A stretch of DNA of 5,827 nucleotides from JASFEQ01 sp050122535 (GCA_050122535.1 JASFIT010000310.1:1-5827); one strand, 5' to 3'; shown: positions 1-5,285, counted from the stretch's first letter. The notes: generated from the letters alone by a model not told the origin. Program-made: numbers and translations.

Positions 1-93
1 GGGTACCAGGACGATTACTGCGCCCAAAATGATCCATGGCGGTATGCCAAACCACCCTTTCTTTTCAGTTCTATCTATTTTCATGAACATCAT
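1..93 (-). CDS. N-terminus of a membrane protein, probably ZraS-type sensor histidine kinase (partial, runs off left edge)
   Basis: Reading the minus strand from the ATG at 93-91 gives an open frame to the window edge: MMFM, a short charged stretch (KIDRTEKKG), then the hydrophobic segment FGIPPWIILGAVIVLVP. ATGs also occur at 90-88 and 84-82, and none has a convincing ribosome binding site. The frame is open upstream to about 186 but offers only a TTG (102-100) as a further start. A short basic N-terminus followed by 'PPWIILGAV.VL.P' resembles, from memory, the first membrane helix of ZraS-like sensor kinases of Desulfobacterota, which autophosphorylate in response to envelope or metal stress. 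Context supports this: a zraP-like gene and two enhancer clusters for a sigma-54 activator lie nearby. Only about 30 residues are visible and no catalytic domain is seen, so the kinase identity is inference. Confidence 0.5.
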   Translation of the reverse strand, partial: MMFMKIDRTEKKGWFGIPPWIILGAVIVLVP

Positions 94-116
94 ACTAAGC
101 AAAAGGAATACCAGAA

Positions 117-137
117 TAAAATCGCTTCGCGATTTTA
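117..137. repeat. Perfect 9-bp inverted repeat (hairpin) upstream of the left-edge gene
   Basis: TAAAATCGC at 117-125 and GCGATTTTA at 129-137 are exact reverse complements separated by the 3-base loop TTC. It lies 24 bases upstream of the first candidate ATG (93-91) of the minus-strand gene. That is inside its leader, or inside its coding frame if translation starts further up. It has no following T-run on the minus strand, so it is not an obvious terminator. It may be a small dispersed palindrome or a leader structure. Confidence 0.65.
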
Positions 138-244
138 TATAGAGTATGCCTGCGGTAGATTCAAAAATACTTACAAAATCAACTCTTTAATTGCCCAGAA
201 AGTTCTCTTTTGAAACCCCACAAGCGGTGAACCCGCGTTTTATA

Positions 245-271
245 AAATCGTAGAGCAGGGCGATACGATTT
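245..271. repeat. 8-bp inverted repeat (hairpin), 11-base loop
   Basis: AAATCGTA at 245-252 pairs exactly with TACGATTT at 264-271. It shares the AAATCG motif with the hairpin at 117-137 and sits just left of the palindrome cluster. Function is unknown. On the plus strand the right arm is followed by AATTTC, which is too short a T-run for a convincing terminator. Confidence 0.45.
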
Positions 272-277
272 AATTTC

Positions 278-337
278 TGGATACTTTCTATCCATCTGGA
301 TACCTCGTTACAGATAAAGATGGATACTTATTATCCA
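278..337. promoter_or_regulatory. Left enhancer cluster: TGGATA-N5-TATCCA sites (probable ZraR/NtrC-type activator binding)
   Basis: Two perfect 17-bp palindromes TGGATA-N5-TATCCA occur at 278-294 and 321-337, with a degenerate copy (TGGATA-N5-TTACAG) at 297-313. Centres are at 286, 305 and 329. The perfect sites are 43 bp apart, about four helical turns. The third site begins 114 bp before the GG of the sigma-54 promoter at 434-449, a usual distance for enhancers of sigma-54 activators. The same arrangement recurs at 1983-2031. Positions 279-303 and 1984-2008 agree at 23 of 25 bases. The cluster also lies about 185 bp upstream of the left-edge minus-strand gene, so it could serve both directions. 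Assigning it to a ZraR-like regulator is inference from the neighbouring zraP-like gene. Confidence 0.75.
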
Positions 338-433
338 CTTTTCAAGTAGTCTCACCAAAAAAGCAAAATTTGTGAGCCACAAAACTTAAAAACTGCCAGC
401 AAAATTAGATGGTTATGAGTCGCCACCAAGATT

Positions 434-449
434 TGGCATACCCATTGCT
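434..449 (+). promoter_or_regulatory. Sigma-54 (-24/-12) promoter, left locus
   Basis: TGGCAT (434-439), five bases, then TTGCT (445-449). The invariant GG (435-436) and GC (447-448) are separated by exactly 10 bases, as sigma-54 RNA polymerase requires. Only the fourth -24 position region departs from the TGGCAC consensus. The predicted start of transcription is near 460. The first downstream gene is the SHOCT protein at 813, so the leader would be about 350 nt and includes the composite repeat at 511-707. The upstream enhancer cluster supports the call. Confidence 0.75.
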
Positions 450-510
450 CACTAAAAATCCAAAACATTCGCCCTCTTCTTTTAAACACCCTGCTGAAAC
501 TCTGTCCTAA

Positions 511-614
511 TGTCTTTGCGAGGGACTCCTGCGGAGGCGGGAGGACCGAAGCAATCTTATAAGCCATTGAAAACAAAGAGGTTGCCGCGCTCCCTGCGGT
601 CACTCGTAATGACG
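511..614. repeat. MITE-like dispersed repeat with imperfect terminal inverted repeats
   Basis: The left end (GTCTTTGCGAGGGAC from 512) and the reverse complement of the right end (GTCATTACGAGTGAC, ending at 613) match at most positions. Inner arms GAAGCAATCT (548-557) and AGAGGTTGCC (577-586) also pair imperfectly. This resembles the widespread bacterial repeat beginning GTCATTGCGAGGAG and ending CTCGCAATGAC, here somewhat diverged. It encodes no transposase. Apparent open frames across it on both strands are translations of the palindrome. It lies between the sigma-54 promoter and the SHOCT gene. Exact boundaries are uncertain by some bases. Confidence 0.7.
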
Positions 615-707
615 AAAAGAGATTGCGACACCTCCTCCAAAGGGAGGAGTAGTGATTCGTCAAACAGCGGAACGAGGCTTCAAGCGAGGCTGGCGGGGGG
701 TTTCTAA
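615..707. repeat. Second part of composite repeat region, with CTCCTCC/GGAGGAG hairpin
   Basis: Directly after the palindromic repeat comes a second copy of its inner arm (GAGATTGC at 619-626). Then follow a perfect 7-bp stem CTCCTCC (632-638) with GGAGGAG (643-649), and a G-rich tract ending at the six-G run near 695-700. It contains short direct repeats (CGAGGCTT at 673-680, GCGAGGC at 684-690). Its composition and adjacency suggest a nested or composite repeat rather than gene remnants, and no protein-like frame is visible. Confidence 0.45.
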
Positions 708-812
708 GAAGAGATCCGTTGAAAGCGTAAATGGAACGCGGTTTTGGATAAGGGATTTTACGTATCGCTATTATATATAAAAGGTATATAAACAACGAAA
801 GGATAACTAACC

Positions 813-1127
813 ATGAATAGTATAGAACCTTTTTTACAGGACCTTCTGGCTCAGGGGCCAGGTTACGGGGGTTGGGGTATGCACCACGGGCCCACGGGCT
901 GGGGATTTGGCATGCCCTGGTTTGGCATGATCTTTATGATGCTCTTCTGGATTGCCGTCATCGTAGGCATTATTTTCCTCATCAAATGGCTTATCCTCTC
1001 AACACGATCCAAGAGTCCTGGAGTCGGAGAAGGGAATAAAGCCCTGGAAATCCTCAAGACAAGATATGCCAAGGGCGAAATCAATAAAGAGGAATTTGAG
1101 GAAAAGAAGAAGGACCTGCTCGCATAG
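813..1127 (+). CDS. Small single-pass membrane protein with Gly/Trp/His/Met-rich N-terminus and C-terminal SHOCT domain
   Basis: A 104-residue protein with three visible parts. Residues 15-39 are rich in Gly, Trp, Met and His, including a GMHHGP motif (22-27) and several GW/GM/GF pairs that could bind metal or sit at the membrane face. Residues 38-62 are one strongly hydrophobic helix. Residues 76-103 (ALEILKTRYAKGEINKEEF and following) match the SHOCT short C-terminal domain, known from many small bacterial membrane proteins. The start ATG follows AAAGGA (798-803) at 9 bases. No precise biochemical role is known for this type. The upstream region (278-449) has the same enhancer and sigma-54 arrangement as the zraP-like gene, so it is likely co-regulated with it in an envelope or metal-stress response. 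The long repeat-filled leader is unusual. It converges on the methyltransferase-like gene with 53 bases between them and no clear terminator. Confidence 0.9.
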   Translation: MNSIEPFLQDLLAQGPGYGGWGMHHGPTGWGFGMPWFGMIFMMLFWIAVIVGIIFLIKWLILSTRSKSPGVGEGNKALEILKTRYAKGEINKEEFEEKKKDLLA

Positions 1128-1180
1128 CCAGGCGGTTGATTGGTGGATGTGTACTGTCTCTCATGAGCGAAGTTTCATCC

Positions 1181-1900
1181 CTAACCCTGATCTGTTACTG
1201 TTCTTTTTATCAGTCCTGGGAAAAAGCGAGGGGTACGGATTTTATATCTTTCGTATTCCATGCCAAAGCCTTCCTCTAGACCTTTCTCTTCTTTCGTAGC
1301 GAGCCAATAATAGACCCCTACCAGAATGGGAAAGAGTATCAATGTGAGTGCTGTGGGCCAGTGAATCAACCAACCGAACATTATCAGAAATAGTCCCACA
1401 TATTGTGGATGTCGGATGTATCCATAAACCCCGTCTGTAACCAGACCCTCTGCTTTGTGGATCTTTCTCCAGCCCAAGTAGACGAGCAATATTCCTGCCA
1501 GCGTGGTCCACGTGCCAGCGATCATCCCAAAACCACCAATTATCTTCCGGCTGAAAGGAAGGATAAAGGGATAGTCAAAGAACGGGGAAAAAATGAAGAT
1601 AACAAGGGGCAAGCCGAACATTTCGGTAAATAGGGCAACGAGAAATCCGACAAGAGCTCCTTTTGATTTCCAATGGCTTTCTTTTGAAGGGTGACGGTAG
1701 GGTAAGAGGGCTAAGAAACAGGCCAAGATGAGGATATTCACGATGATCAGCCCATTTCTCCCAACTAAGTCTTCAATAAGCACACTGGTCGGAGGCTTCC
1801 CGTGCTGACCAAACAATTTCACCGCATAGAGATATAAAAACCCCGCAATCCCCAGAAGACCCAAAGCCGTCAAGATCTTATCTCTCATTTGGTCTCTCAT
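1181..1900 (-). CDS. Isoprenylcysteine carboxyl methyltransferase (ICMT/Ste14)-like integral membrane methyltransferase
   Basis: A 239-residue multi-pass membrane protein. Hydrophobic segments lie at about 9-29, 49-67, 81-106, 120-144 and 168-200. The C-terminal half carries the family signature: GVYGYIRHPQYVG at 157-169 (the RHPxY motif), then a Glu pair at 204-205 and the GMEYERYK region at 213-220. These form the S-adenosylmethionine and substrate site in the ICMT/phospholipid-methyltransferase superfamily. Bacterial members methylate lipids or small hydrophobic substrates, and the substrate here cannot be told. The start is ambiguous: the first ATG (1900-1898) and a second one four codons later both have only weak GA-rich upstream sequence. 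The gene is convergent with the SHOCT gene and divergent from zraP. It therefore shares the 290-base spacer holding the right enhancer cluster. No sigma-54 promoter facing it was found. Identity at superfamily level is firm. Confidence 0.88.
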   Translation of the reverse strand: MRDQMRDKILTALGLLGIAGFLYLYAVKLFGQHGKPPTSVLIEDLVGRNGLIIVNILILACFLALLPYRHPSKESHWKSKGALVGFLVALFTEMFGLPLVIFIFSPFFDYPFILPFSRKIIGGFGMIAGTWTTLAGILLVYLGWRKIHKAEGLVTDGVYGYIRHPQYVGLFLIMFGWLIHWPTALTLILFPILVGVYYWLATKEEKGLEEGFGMEYERYKIRTPRFFPGLIKRTVTDQG

Positions 1901-1982
1901 AGCACTTTTCTCGCTTCTCTCCGTGTTTCATATAGATAACCTAATCATCATCAGGAGAGATGAAAGCAATGATGTATATGTG

Positions 1983-2031
1983 CGGATACTTTGTATCCAA
2001 CTGGATACTGAAAATGGATACCTGGTATCCA
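1983..2031. promoter_or_regulatory. Right enhancer cluster: GGATAC palindromes upstream of zraP-like gene
   Basis: CGGATACTTTGTATCCA (1983-1999) and TGGATACCTGGTATCCA (2015-2031) are 17-bp palindromes of the form TGGATA-N5-TATCCA, the first with C for T at the outer base. A degenerate copy lies at 2002-2018. Centres are at 1991, 2010 and 2023. The perfect sites are 32 bp apart, three helical turns, so they lie on the same DNA face. The third site begins 116 bp before the GG of the sigma-54 promoter. These are probable binding sites for the sigma-54-dependent response regulator controlling zraP. Confidence 0.78.
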
Positions 2032-2129
2032 TTCTTCTTTCCTGTAATTTTCGATTAATATATCCTCGAACACTTGATATAGAGAAATAACGCTTTAATT
2101 TAAACCAGTTACTAAATCGCTCGGGAGTT

Positions 2130-2145
2130 TGGCACGGGCGTTGCT
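2130..2145 (+). promoter_or_regulatory. Sigma-54 (-24/-12) promoter of the zraP-like gene
   Basis: TGGCAC (2130-2135), five bases, TTGCT (2141-2145). GG (2131-2132) and GC (2143-2144) are exactly 10 bases apart and the match to TGGCACG-N4-TTGCW is essentially perfect. Transcription should begin near 2156, giving a leader of about 34 nt with AGGAGGT at 2177-2183. Enhancer sites lie 100-150 bp upstream. E. coli zraP is likewise sigma-54 dependent and activated by ZraR. Confidence 0.87.
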
Positions 2146-2189
2146 CTATATGAAGTCAAAACAGTTTAATCTTAACAGGAGGTAGAAAA

Positions 2190-2723
2190 ATGAAAAGGTT
2201 GATTGCATTATTGGGAATCTTGGTTTTGGTGGGCGCCATCGCCGTACCCGTATTGGCCCACGGTCCAGGTTGGGGCAGAGGCCACCACATGGGTTGGGGC
2301 GGCGGTCCTGGACAGGGATACTGTGGGGACTACGGCCCGGGAGCTAGCAACCTCACAGAGGAGCAGCGCACCAAGCTGGATACGCTGAACAAGAAATTCT
2401 ATGATGAGACGGCCCAGCTCAGAAACGAGATGTGGACAAAGTCAAGAGAGCTGAGCGCCCTCCTAAATTCGCCCAACCCGGATGCGGACAAGGCCAGGGC
2501 CCTTCAGAAAGAGATCACGGGTCTCAGGTCTCAGCTGGCCGAGAAGCGGCTTGATTTTGAGCTGGAGGAACGGAAGATCGCCCCTGATACCCGCTATGGC
2601 TCAGGTTACGGCAAGGGTTACGGCAAAGGTTACGGCAAAGGTTATGGTAGAGGTTACGGGCACCACATGGGCGGTTATGGCCATCACATGGGTGGCTATG
2701 GCCCCGGAGGTTGTTGGCAATAA
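2190..2723 (+). CDS. zraP: ZraP-like periplasmic zinc-resistance/stress chaperone (Spy/CpxP/ZraP group)
   Basis: A 177-residue exported protein. A signal peptide covers residues 1-23 (VPVLA, cleaved before HG, as in E. coli ZraP, whose mature form also starts AHGG). Residues 24-51 are Gly/His/Trp-rich with one Cys (C45). Residues 55-130 form an amphipathic helical core opening with LTEEQRTKLDTLNKKFYDE, matching the LTSEQ...FY pattern of ZraP; it includes 'ALLNSPNPDADK' (compare ALLAANPPDSSK in ZraP). The tail (about 134-177) is GYGK repeats, two GYGHHMG units and a final GGCW, echoing the GYGGCGGGGHMG tail of ZraP. The family binds zinc, acts as an oligomeric periplasmic chaperone and modulates the ZraSR system. 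The start ATG is fixed by AGGAGGT six bases upstream. It is driven by the sigma-54 promoter at 2130 and followed by a strong terminator, so it is probably monocistronic. It is longer than E. coli ZraP, mostly through the repeat tail. Confidence 0.85.
   Translation: MKRLIALLGILVLVGAIAVPVLAHGPGWGRGHHMGWGGGPGQGYCGDYGPGASNLTEEQRTKLDTLNKKFYDETAQLRNEMWTKSRELSALLNSPNPDADKARALQKEITGLRSQLAEKRLDFELEERKIAPDTRYGSGYGKGYGKGYGKGYGRGYGHHMGGYGHHMGGYGPGGCWQ
2604..2693 (+). repeat. In-frame tandem repeats in zraP tail (12-bp GYGK units, then 21-bp GYGHHMG units)
   Basis: Units of the form GGTTACGGCAAR run at 2604-2615, 2616-2627 and 2628-2639, with a diverged unit GGTTATGGTAGA at 2640-2651. Two 21-bp units encoding GYGHHMG follow (2652-2672, 2673-2693). 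All are in frame, so copy-number change would alter the number of basic or His-Met units without a frameshift. The units alternate lysine-rich and histidine/methionine-rich, suggesting separate charge and metal-binding segments. Confidence 0.85.
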
Positions 2724-2734
2724 CCAATATTTCG

Positions 2735-2772
2735 TAAGGGGGTGGAGTTTTCAGTTCACCCCCTTATTTTTT
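2735..2772 (+). terminator. Rho-independent terminator after zraP-like gene
   Basis: TAAGGGGGTG (2735-2744) pairs perfectly with CACCCCCTTA (2757-2766) over a 12-base loop, followed by six T (2767-2772). It lies 12 bases past the zraP stop and separates it from the operon that starts at 2844. Confidence 0.93.
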
Positions 2773-2843
2773 GCTTGATTGAACTTAACGTCCTGAAGGA
2801 ATATGGGGCTGAAATTCAAGTTCGTTTATGAGGGGAAATTAAA

Positions 2844-3608
2844 ATGGAAAGACGAAACGAAACAATAGTTATCCTGATTCTCGGATTGTCTCTGTTGGTG
2901 ACAGGATTTAGCAGAGCCACCCTCAAGAAGGACTTCGTCTCTTTTGATAAGGCATTCATCCCCCCGCTTGCCTTAACAAGGGCTGAAAAAGTCAAACCCT
3001 CGAATAAGGCGATGAAATTACTGAAAGAGAATTGGGGGACCTTCAAGGCAAAGTATTATGAGGCAAATCCCAATGATCCTAGTTGGAAAGCAGATTTCAA
3101 TAAGGTGGATCAAAAGATTATGGAAGCAGCCAAAACCGTAAAAAGCGGAAAGCATCTTATAGACGCACATGAGTCATTGGAGGAGATTCGATATATCTTT
3201 CTAGAACTACGGAAGAGAAACGGAATTAATTACTACATTGACCCTTTGTCTGAATTTCACGTTTTTATGGAGGTAATTGTTCATACCGCCGATGAAAATG
3301 ATGCCGATACTTTGAACGATGGGGACAAGGAGATTATTCGAGAACAATATGAACAAGCATCAAGAATATGGAACAAGATCAAAACAGCGGAATTTGACAG
3401 ACGTTTTTATGGCTTCAGTGATGAAAAAATGGCCAAGATGAACAAGTATTTGAGAATGGAGTCTGAGGCCTTGAACAAACTGGGAAAAGCTCTCGACGAT
3501 AACAATAATGCGTTAATCATCACAACGGCAAAAGCCATTAAGCCAAACTACGCAAAACTCTACAAGCTGTTTGGTGACTTTGACCGCATAAAAGCCAAGA
3601 AATCCTAA
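2844..3608 (+). CDS. Secreted or membrane-anchored all-helical protein of unknown function, first gene of the DUF4405-like operon
   Basis: A 254-residue protein with a hydrophobic N-terminal segment at residues 7-22 (signal peptide or anchor, no lipobox Cys). The rest is soluble, charged and rich in predicted helices. Visible motifs are FDKAFIPPLALT (34-45), ENWGTFKAKYY (62-72), DAHESLEEIRYIFLELR (107-123), and D-P-L-S-E-F-H-V-F-M-E (133-143). His109/Glu110, His139 and Glu143 are candidate metal or heme ligands. There is no CXXCH, so it is not a c-type cytochrome. Layout suggests a periplasmic four-helix bundle, loosely like cytochrome c-prime or b562 folds; this is inference. GAGGGG (2830-2835) sits 8 bases before the ATG. 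Thirteen bases separate it from the next gene, with that gene's ribosome site overlapping this stop. A weak sigma-70-like TTGAAC-N17-TATGGG at 2779-2807 might drive the pair. I do not recognise a named family. Confidence 0.85.
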   Translation: MERRNETIVILILGLSLLVTGFSRATLKKDFVSFDKAFIPPLALTRAEKVKPSNKAMKLLKENWGTFKAKYYEANPNDPSWKADFNKVDQKIMEAAKTVKSGKHLIDAHESLEEIRYIFLELRKRNGINYYIDPLSEFHVFMEVIVHTADENDADTLNDGDKEIIREQYEQASRIWNKIKTAEFDRRFYGFSDEKMAKMNKYLRMESEALNKLGKALDDNNNALIITTAKAIKPNYAKLYKLFGDFDRIKAKKS

Positions 3609-3621
3609 AGGAGAGGGACCC

Positions 3622-4455
3622 ATGAAAGAAGTCAGTTTTCGCAAGATCGTCTCATTGACCTCCCTGACATCATTTTTGTTTATTATTACCACGGGTGTGG
3701 TCCTGTATATCGTTCCACACGGAAGAGTGGCTTACTGGGCGGATTGGCGCTTGTGGGGACTAACCAAAGATCAATGGACCAGCATTCACATTAATCTGGC
3801 GCTCCTGTTCTTGATCGCATCTGGATTCCACATATATTACAACTGGAACGCCATTCTGGCCTATCTTAAAAACAGGGTTAAACAGTTTGTGGTCTTCAAC
3901 AGGGAATTCACGGTGGCTTTTGTGGTAGCCCTCATCTTTATTGTGGGTACCTATTTCCACATCCCCCCCTTTGGGACCGTTTTGAACATCAATGAAAGCA
4001 TCAAGACTCGCCAAGAGAGGACCTACGGAAACCCGCCATACGGGCACGCTGAACGTTCCTCCTTGAAGTCCTTTTGTAAGAGAATGGGCCTCGATCTTGA
4101 TCAAGCATTGGTCCTCTTGAACAAGAACAACCTCAAGGGCGTTGGTGAAAACGAGACTTTGAAGAACATCGCGCAGGCCAATGCTATCTCACCCCAGCAG
4201 CTCTACCTTTACATTAAGGACGCCAGGCAGATGGCTGGCGTGCAGGCATCCGGGGCAAAATCTGGAACGACCGTGCCTACTGGCCTGGGCCGGAAGACCC
4301 TTGCAAAAGCCGCTAAAGAGTACGGTTTCGATCTGGAGGTGGGTCTTGCTAAGCTTGCCCGCAAGAAAATAGGAGCTACCGGCGACATGACCTTTAAGGA
4401 GGTGGCTGACGGGGCAGGGATGGCACCCATCGATGTTTTTGAGATGATGAAATAA
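3622..4455 (+). CDS. DUF4405-like cytochrome b-type membrane protein with duplicated C-terminal helical domain
   Basis: A 277-residue protein. Three membrane helices lie at about 11-31, 55-73 and 97-114. Histidines at the helix ends and within helices (His33, His56, His70, His113) and the GFHIYYNW motif (68-75) match the DUF4405 type. That type resembles the di-heme cytochrome b subunits of formate dehydrogenase and hydrogenase, so a role in quinone-linked electron transfer is likely but not shown. Residues 148-199 and 227-277 are two diverged copies of one ~51-residue helical unit (L.......G.DL...L..L......... .T.K..A....)-like, with TLKNIAQANAISPQQLYLYIK aligned to TFKEVADGAGMAPIDVFEMMK. 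The link at 203-222 is low-complexity. The start ATG follows AGGAG (3609-3613) at 8 bases. It is co-transcribed with the preceding helical protein, a probable partner on the periplasmic side. No terminator is evident after it. Confidence 0.85.
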   Translation: MKEVSFRKIVSLTSLTSFLFIITTGVVLYIVPHGRVAYWADWRLWGLTKDQWTSIHINLALLFLIASGFHIYYNWNAILAYLKNRVKQFVVFNREFTVAFVVALIFIVGTYFHIPPFGTVLNINESIKTRQERTYGNPPYGHAERSSLKSFCKRMGLDLDQALVLLNKNNLKGVGENETLKNIAQANAISPQQLYLYIKDARQMAGVQASGAKSGTTVPTGLGRKTLAKAAKEYGFDLEVGLAKLARKKIGATGDMTFKEVADGAGMAPIDVFEMMK

Positions 4456-4565
4456 AGAGATTTTGTATGAAATTTTCTCAGATCTGCTCGTGAAATGGCT
4501 TGATACCTGACCATTGCTGCTTAGTTTAAGTATGTGGCATTCATTTCAGTAAGGATGTGAAGCAA

Positions 4566-5165
4566 ATGGCACAAGAAGAAGGTCTCGTTGCCAGCATTAG
4601 TGAGAATGGCTGGGCACAGGTGGTTGCCGATAGAAGAGACGCATGCGGTGATTGTGGCGCATCCGGCTGCTGTGCTTCTCTCGGAGGTAGCACCAAGATG
4701 GTTATCAAGGCCATGAACAGGGCCGGAGCCGGCATGGGGGATCTCGTTTCCATTACCCTCAAATCCGGCACTGTAATCCAGAGCGCCGCGATCTTCTATC
4801 TGATACCCCTGGTGGGTCTCATCTTCGGCGCAGCCGTCGGCTCAACATCCAATCTGGGATTGCCCATTAGCGAAACGGCCGCTACAATCCTCTTCTGCTT
4901 TGCCGGTCTCGCTTTCGGCTTCCTTATAACAGCCTTGCTCACCAGATGGCTCGTCACAAAACAGGCGTTCACGCCTGTGATAACGCGTGTCATTAAGCCT
5001 GGTTTCCGGGCTCCCGAATCTCTGATCGCGATCGACCCGGTTTGTAAAATGGCGGTGGACCCTCAAGAAGCGCCGGCCAGTTTTGTCTATCAAAATAAAA
5101 CGTATTATTTTTGCCATCCAGCCTGTCAGGCCTCTTTCGAGCAAAAACCGGACAAATACCTGTGA
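4566..5165 (+). CDS. RseC/MucC-family membrane protein fused to a C-terminal YHS domain
   Basis: A 199-residue protein. Residues 1-65 form the cytoplasmic RseC head with the cysteine cluster C27-x2-C30-x4-C35-C36 (ACGDCGASGCC), typical of iron-sulfur binding. Two membrane helices follow at about 68-92 and 98-122. These features define the RseC family, whose members include the SoxR-reducing RseC of E. coli and MucC; some are found with Rnf complexes. Residues 156-199 form a YHS domain: DPVCKM (157-162) and YFCHPAC (181-187) ending in FEQKPDKYL, as in copper/silver ATPases and other metal-handling proteins, with C160, C183 and C187 as likely ligands. I chose the ATG at 4566 because AAGGA (4551-4555) is 10 bases away. 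A GTG at 4557 would be only one base from it. It lies 110 bases after the DUF4405-like gene, and a weak TTGATA (4500-4505) may mark its own promoter. Confidence 0.88.
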   Translation: MAQEEGLVASISENGWAQVVADRRDACGDCGASGCCASLGGSTKMVIKAMNRAGAGMGDLVSITLKSGTVIQSAAIFYLIPLVGLIFGAAVGSTSNLGLPISETAATILFCFAGLAFGFLITALLTRWLVTKQAFTPVITRVIKPGFRAPESLIAIDPVCKMAVDPQEAPASFVYQNKTYYFCHPACQASFEQKPDKYL

Positions 5166-5285
5166 AGCCCCTTTCATAGAGAGGACACTCTGGTCTCCAG
5201 TCGTCAGTACTTCTCTTTGGTTGAGTTGTGAAGCCATAAGTGGTAAAGAGGCCAATAGGACCTATGGCTGCGTTGAGCCTGCTGT

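Noticed and set aside
278..337. Regularly spaced TGGATA repeats as a possible CRISPR array or iteron origin
   Set aside because: The units are short palindromes with unequal spacers, only three per cluster, and sit at enhancer distance from sigma-54 promoters. No cas or replication gene is present.
510..707. 65-codon open frame on the plus strand
   Set aside because: It coincides almost exactly with the palindromic repeat, and its protein is a translation of that repeat.
731..746. TGGAACGCGGTTTTGG as a second sigma-54 promoter close to the SHOCT gene
   Set aside because: The base pair 10 nt after the GG is TG, not GC, so the invariant -12 element is missing.
352..795. 147-codon open frame on the minus strand
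   Set aside because: It reads through the sigma-54 promoter region and the composite repeat. Its composition (RNPPPASLEAS, RVTAGSAATSLF) is typical of translated dispersed repeats, and it has no ribosome binding site.
1128..1180. GGATG/CATCC stem as a shared terminator between the convergent genes
   Set aside because: The stem is five bases with a loop of more than 20 and no T-run on either strand.
2482..2778. 98-codon plus-strand frame overlapping the zraP-like gene
   Set aside because: Out-of-frame shadow. Its VTAKVTAKV repeats are the 12-bp tandem repeats read in another frame, and it runs through the terminator.
4557..4565. GTG at 4557 as the start of the RseC-YHS gene
   Set aside because: It lies one base from the AAGGA ribosome site, too close for initiation. 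The ATG at 4566 has workable spacing.
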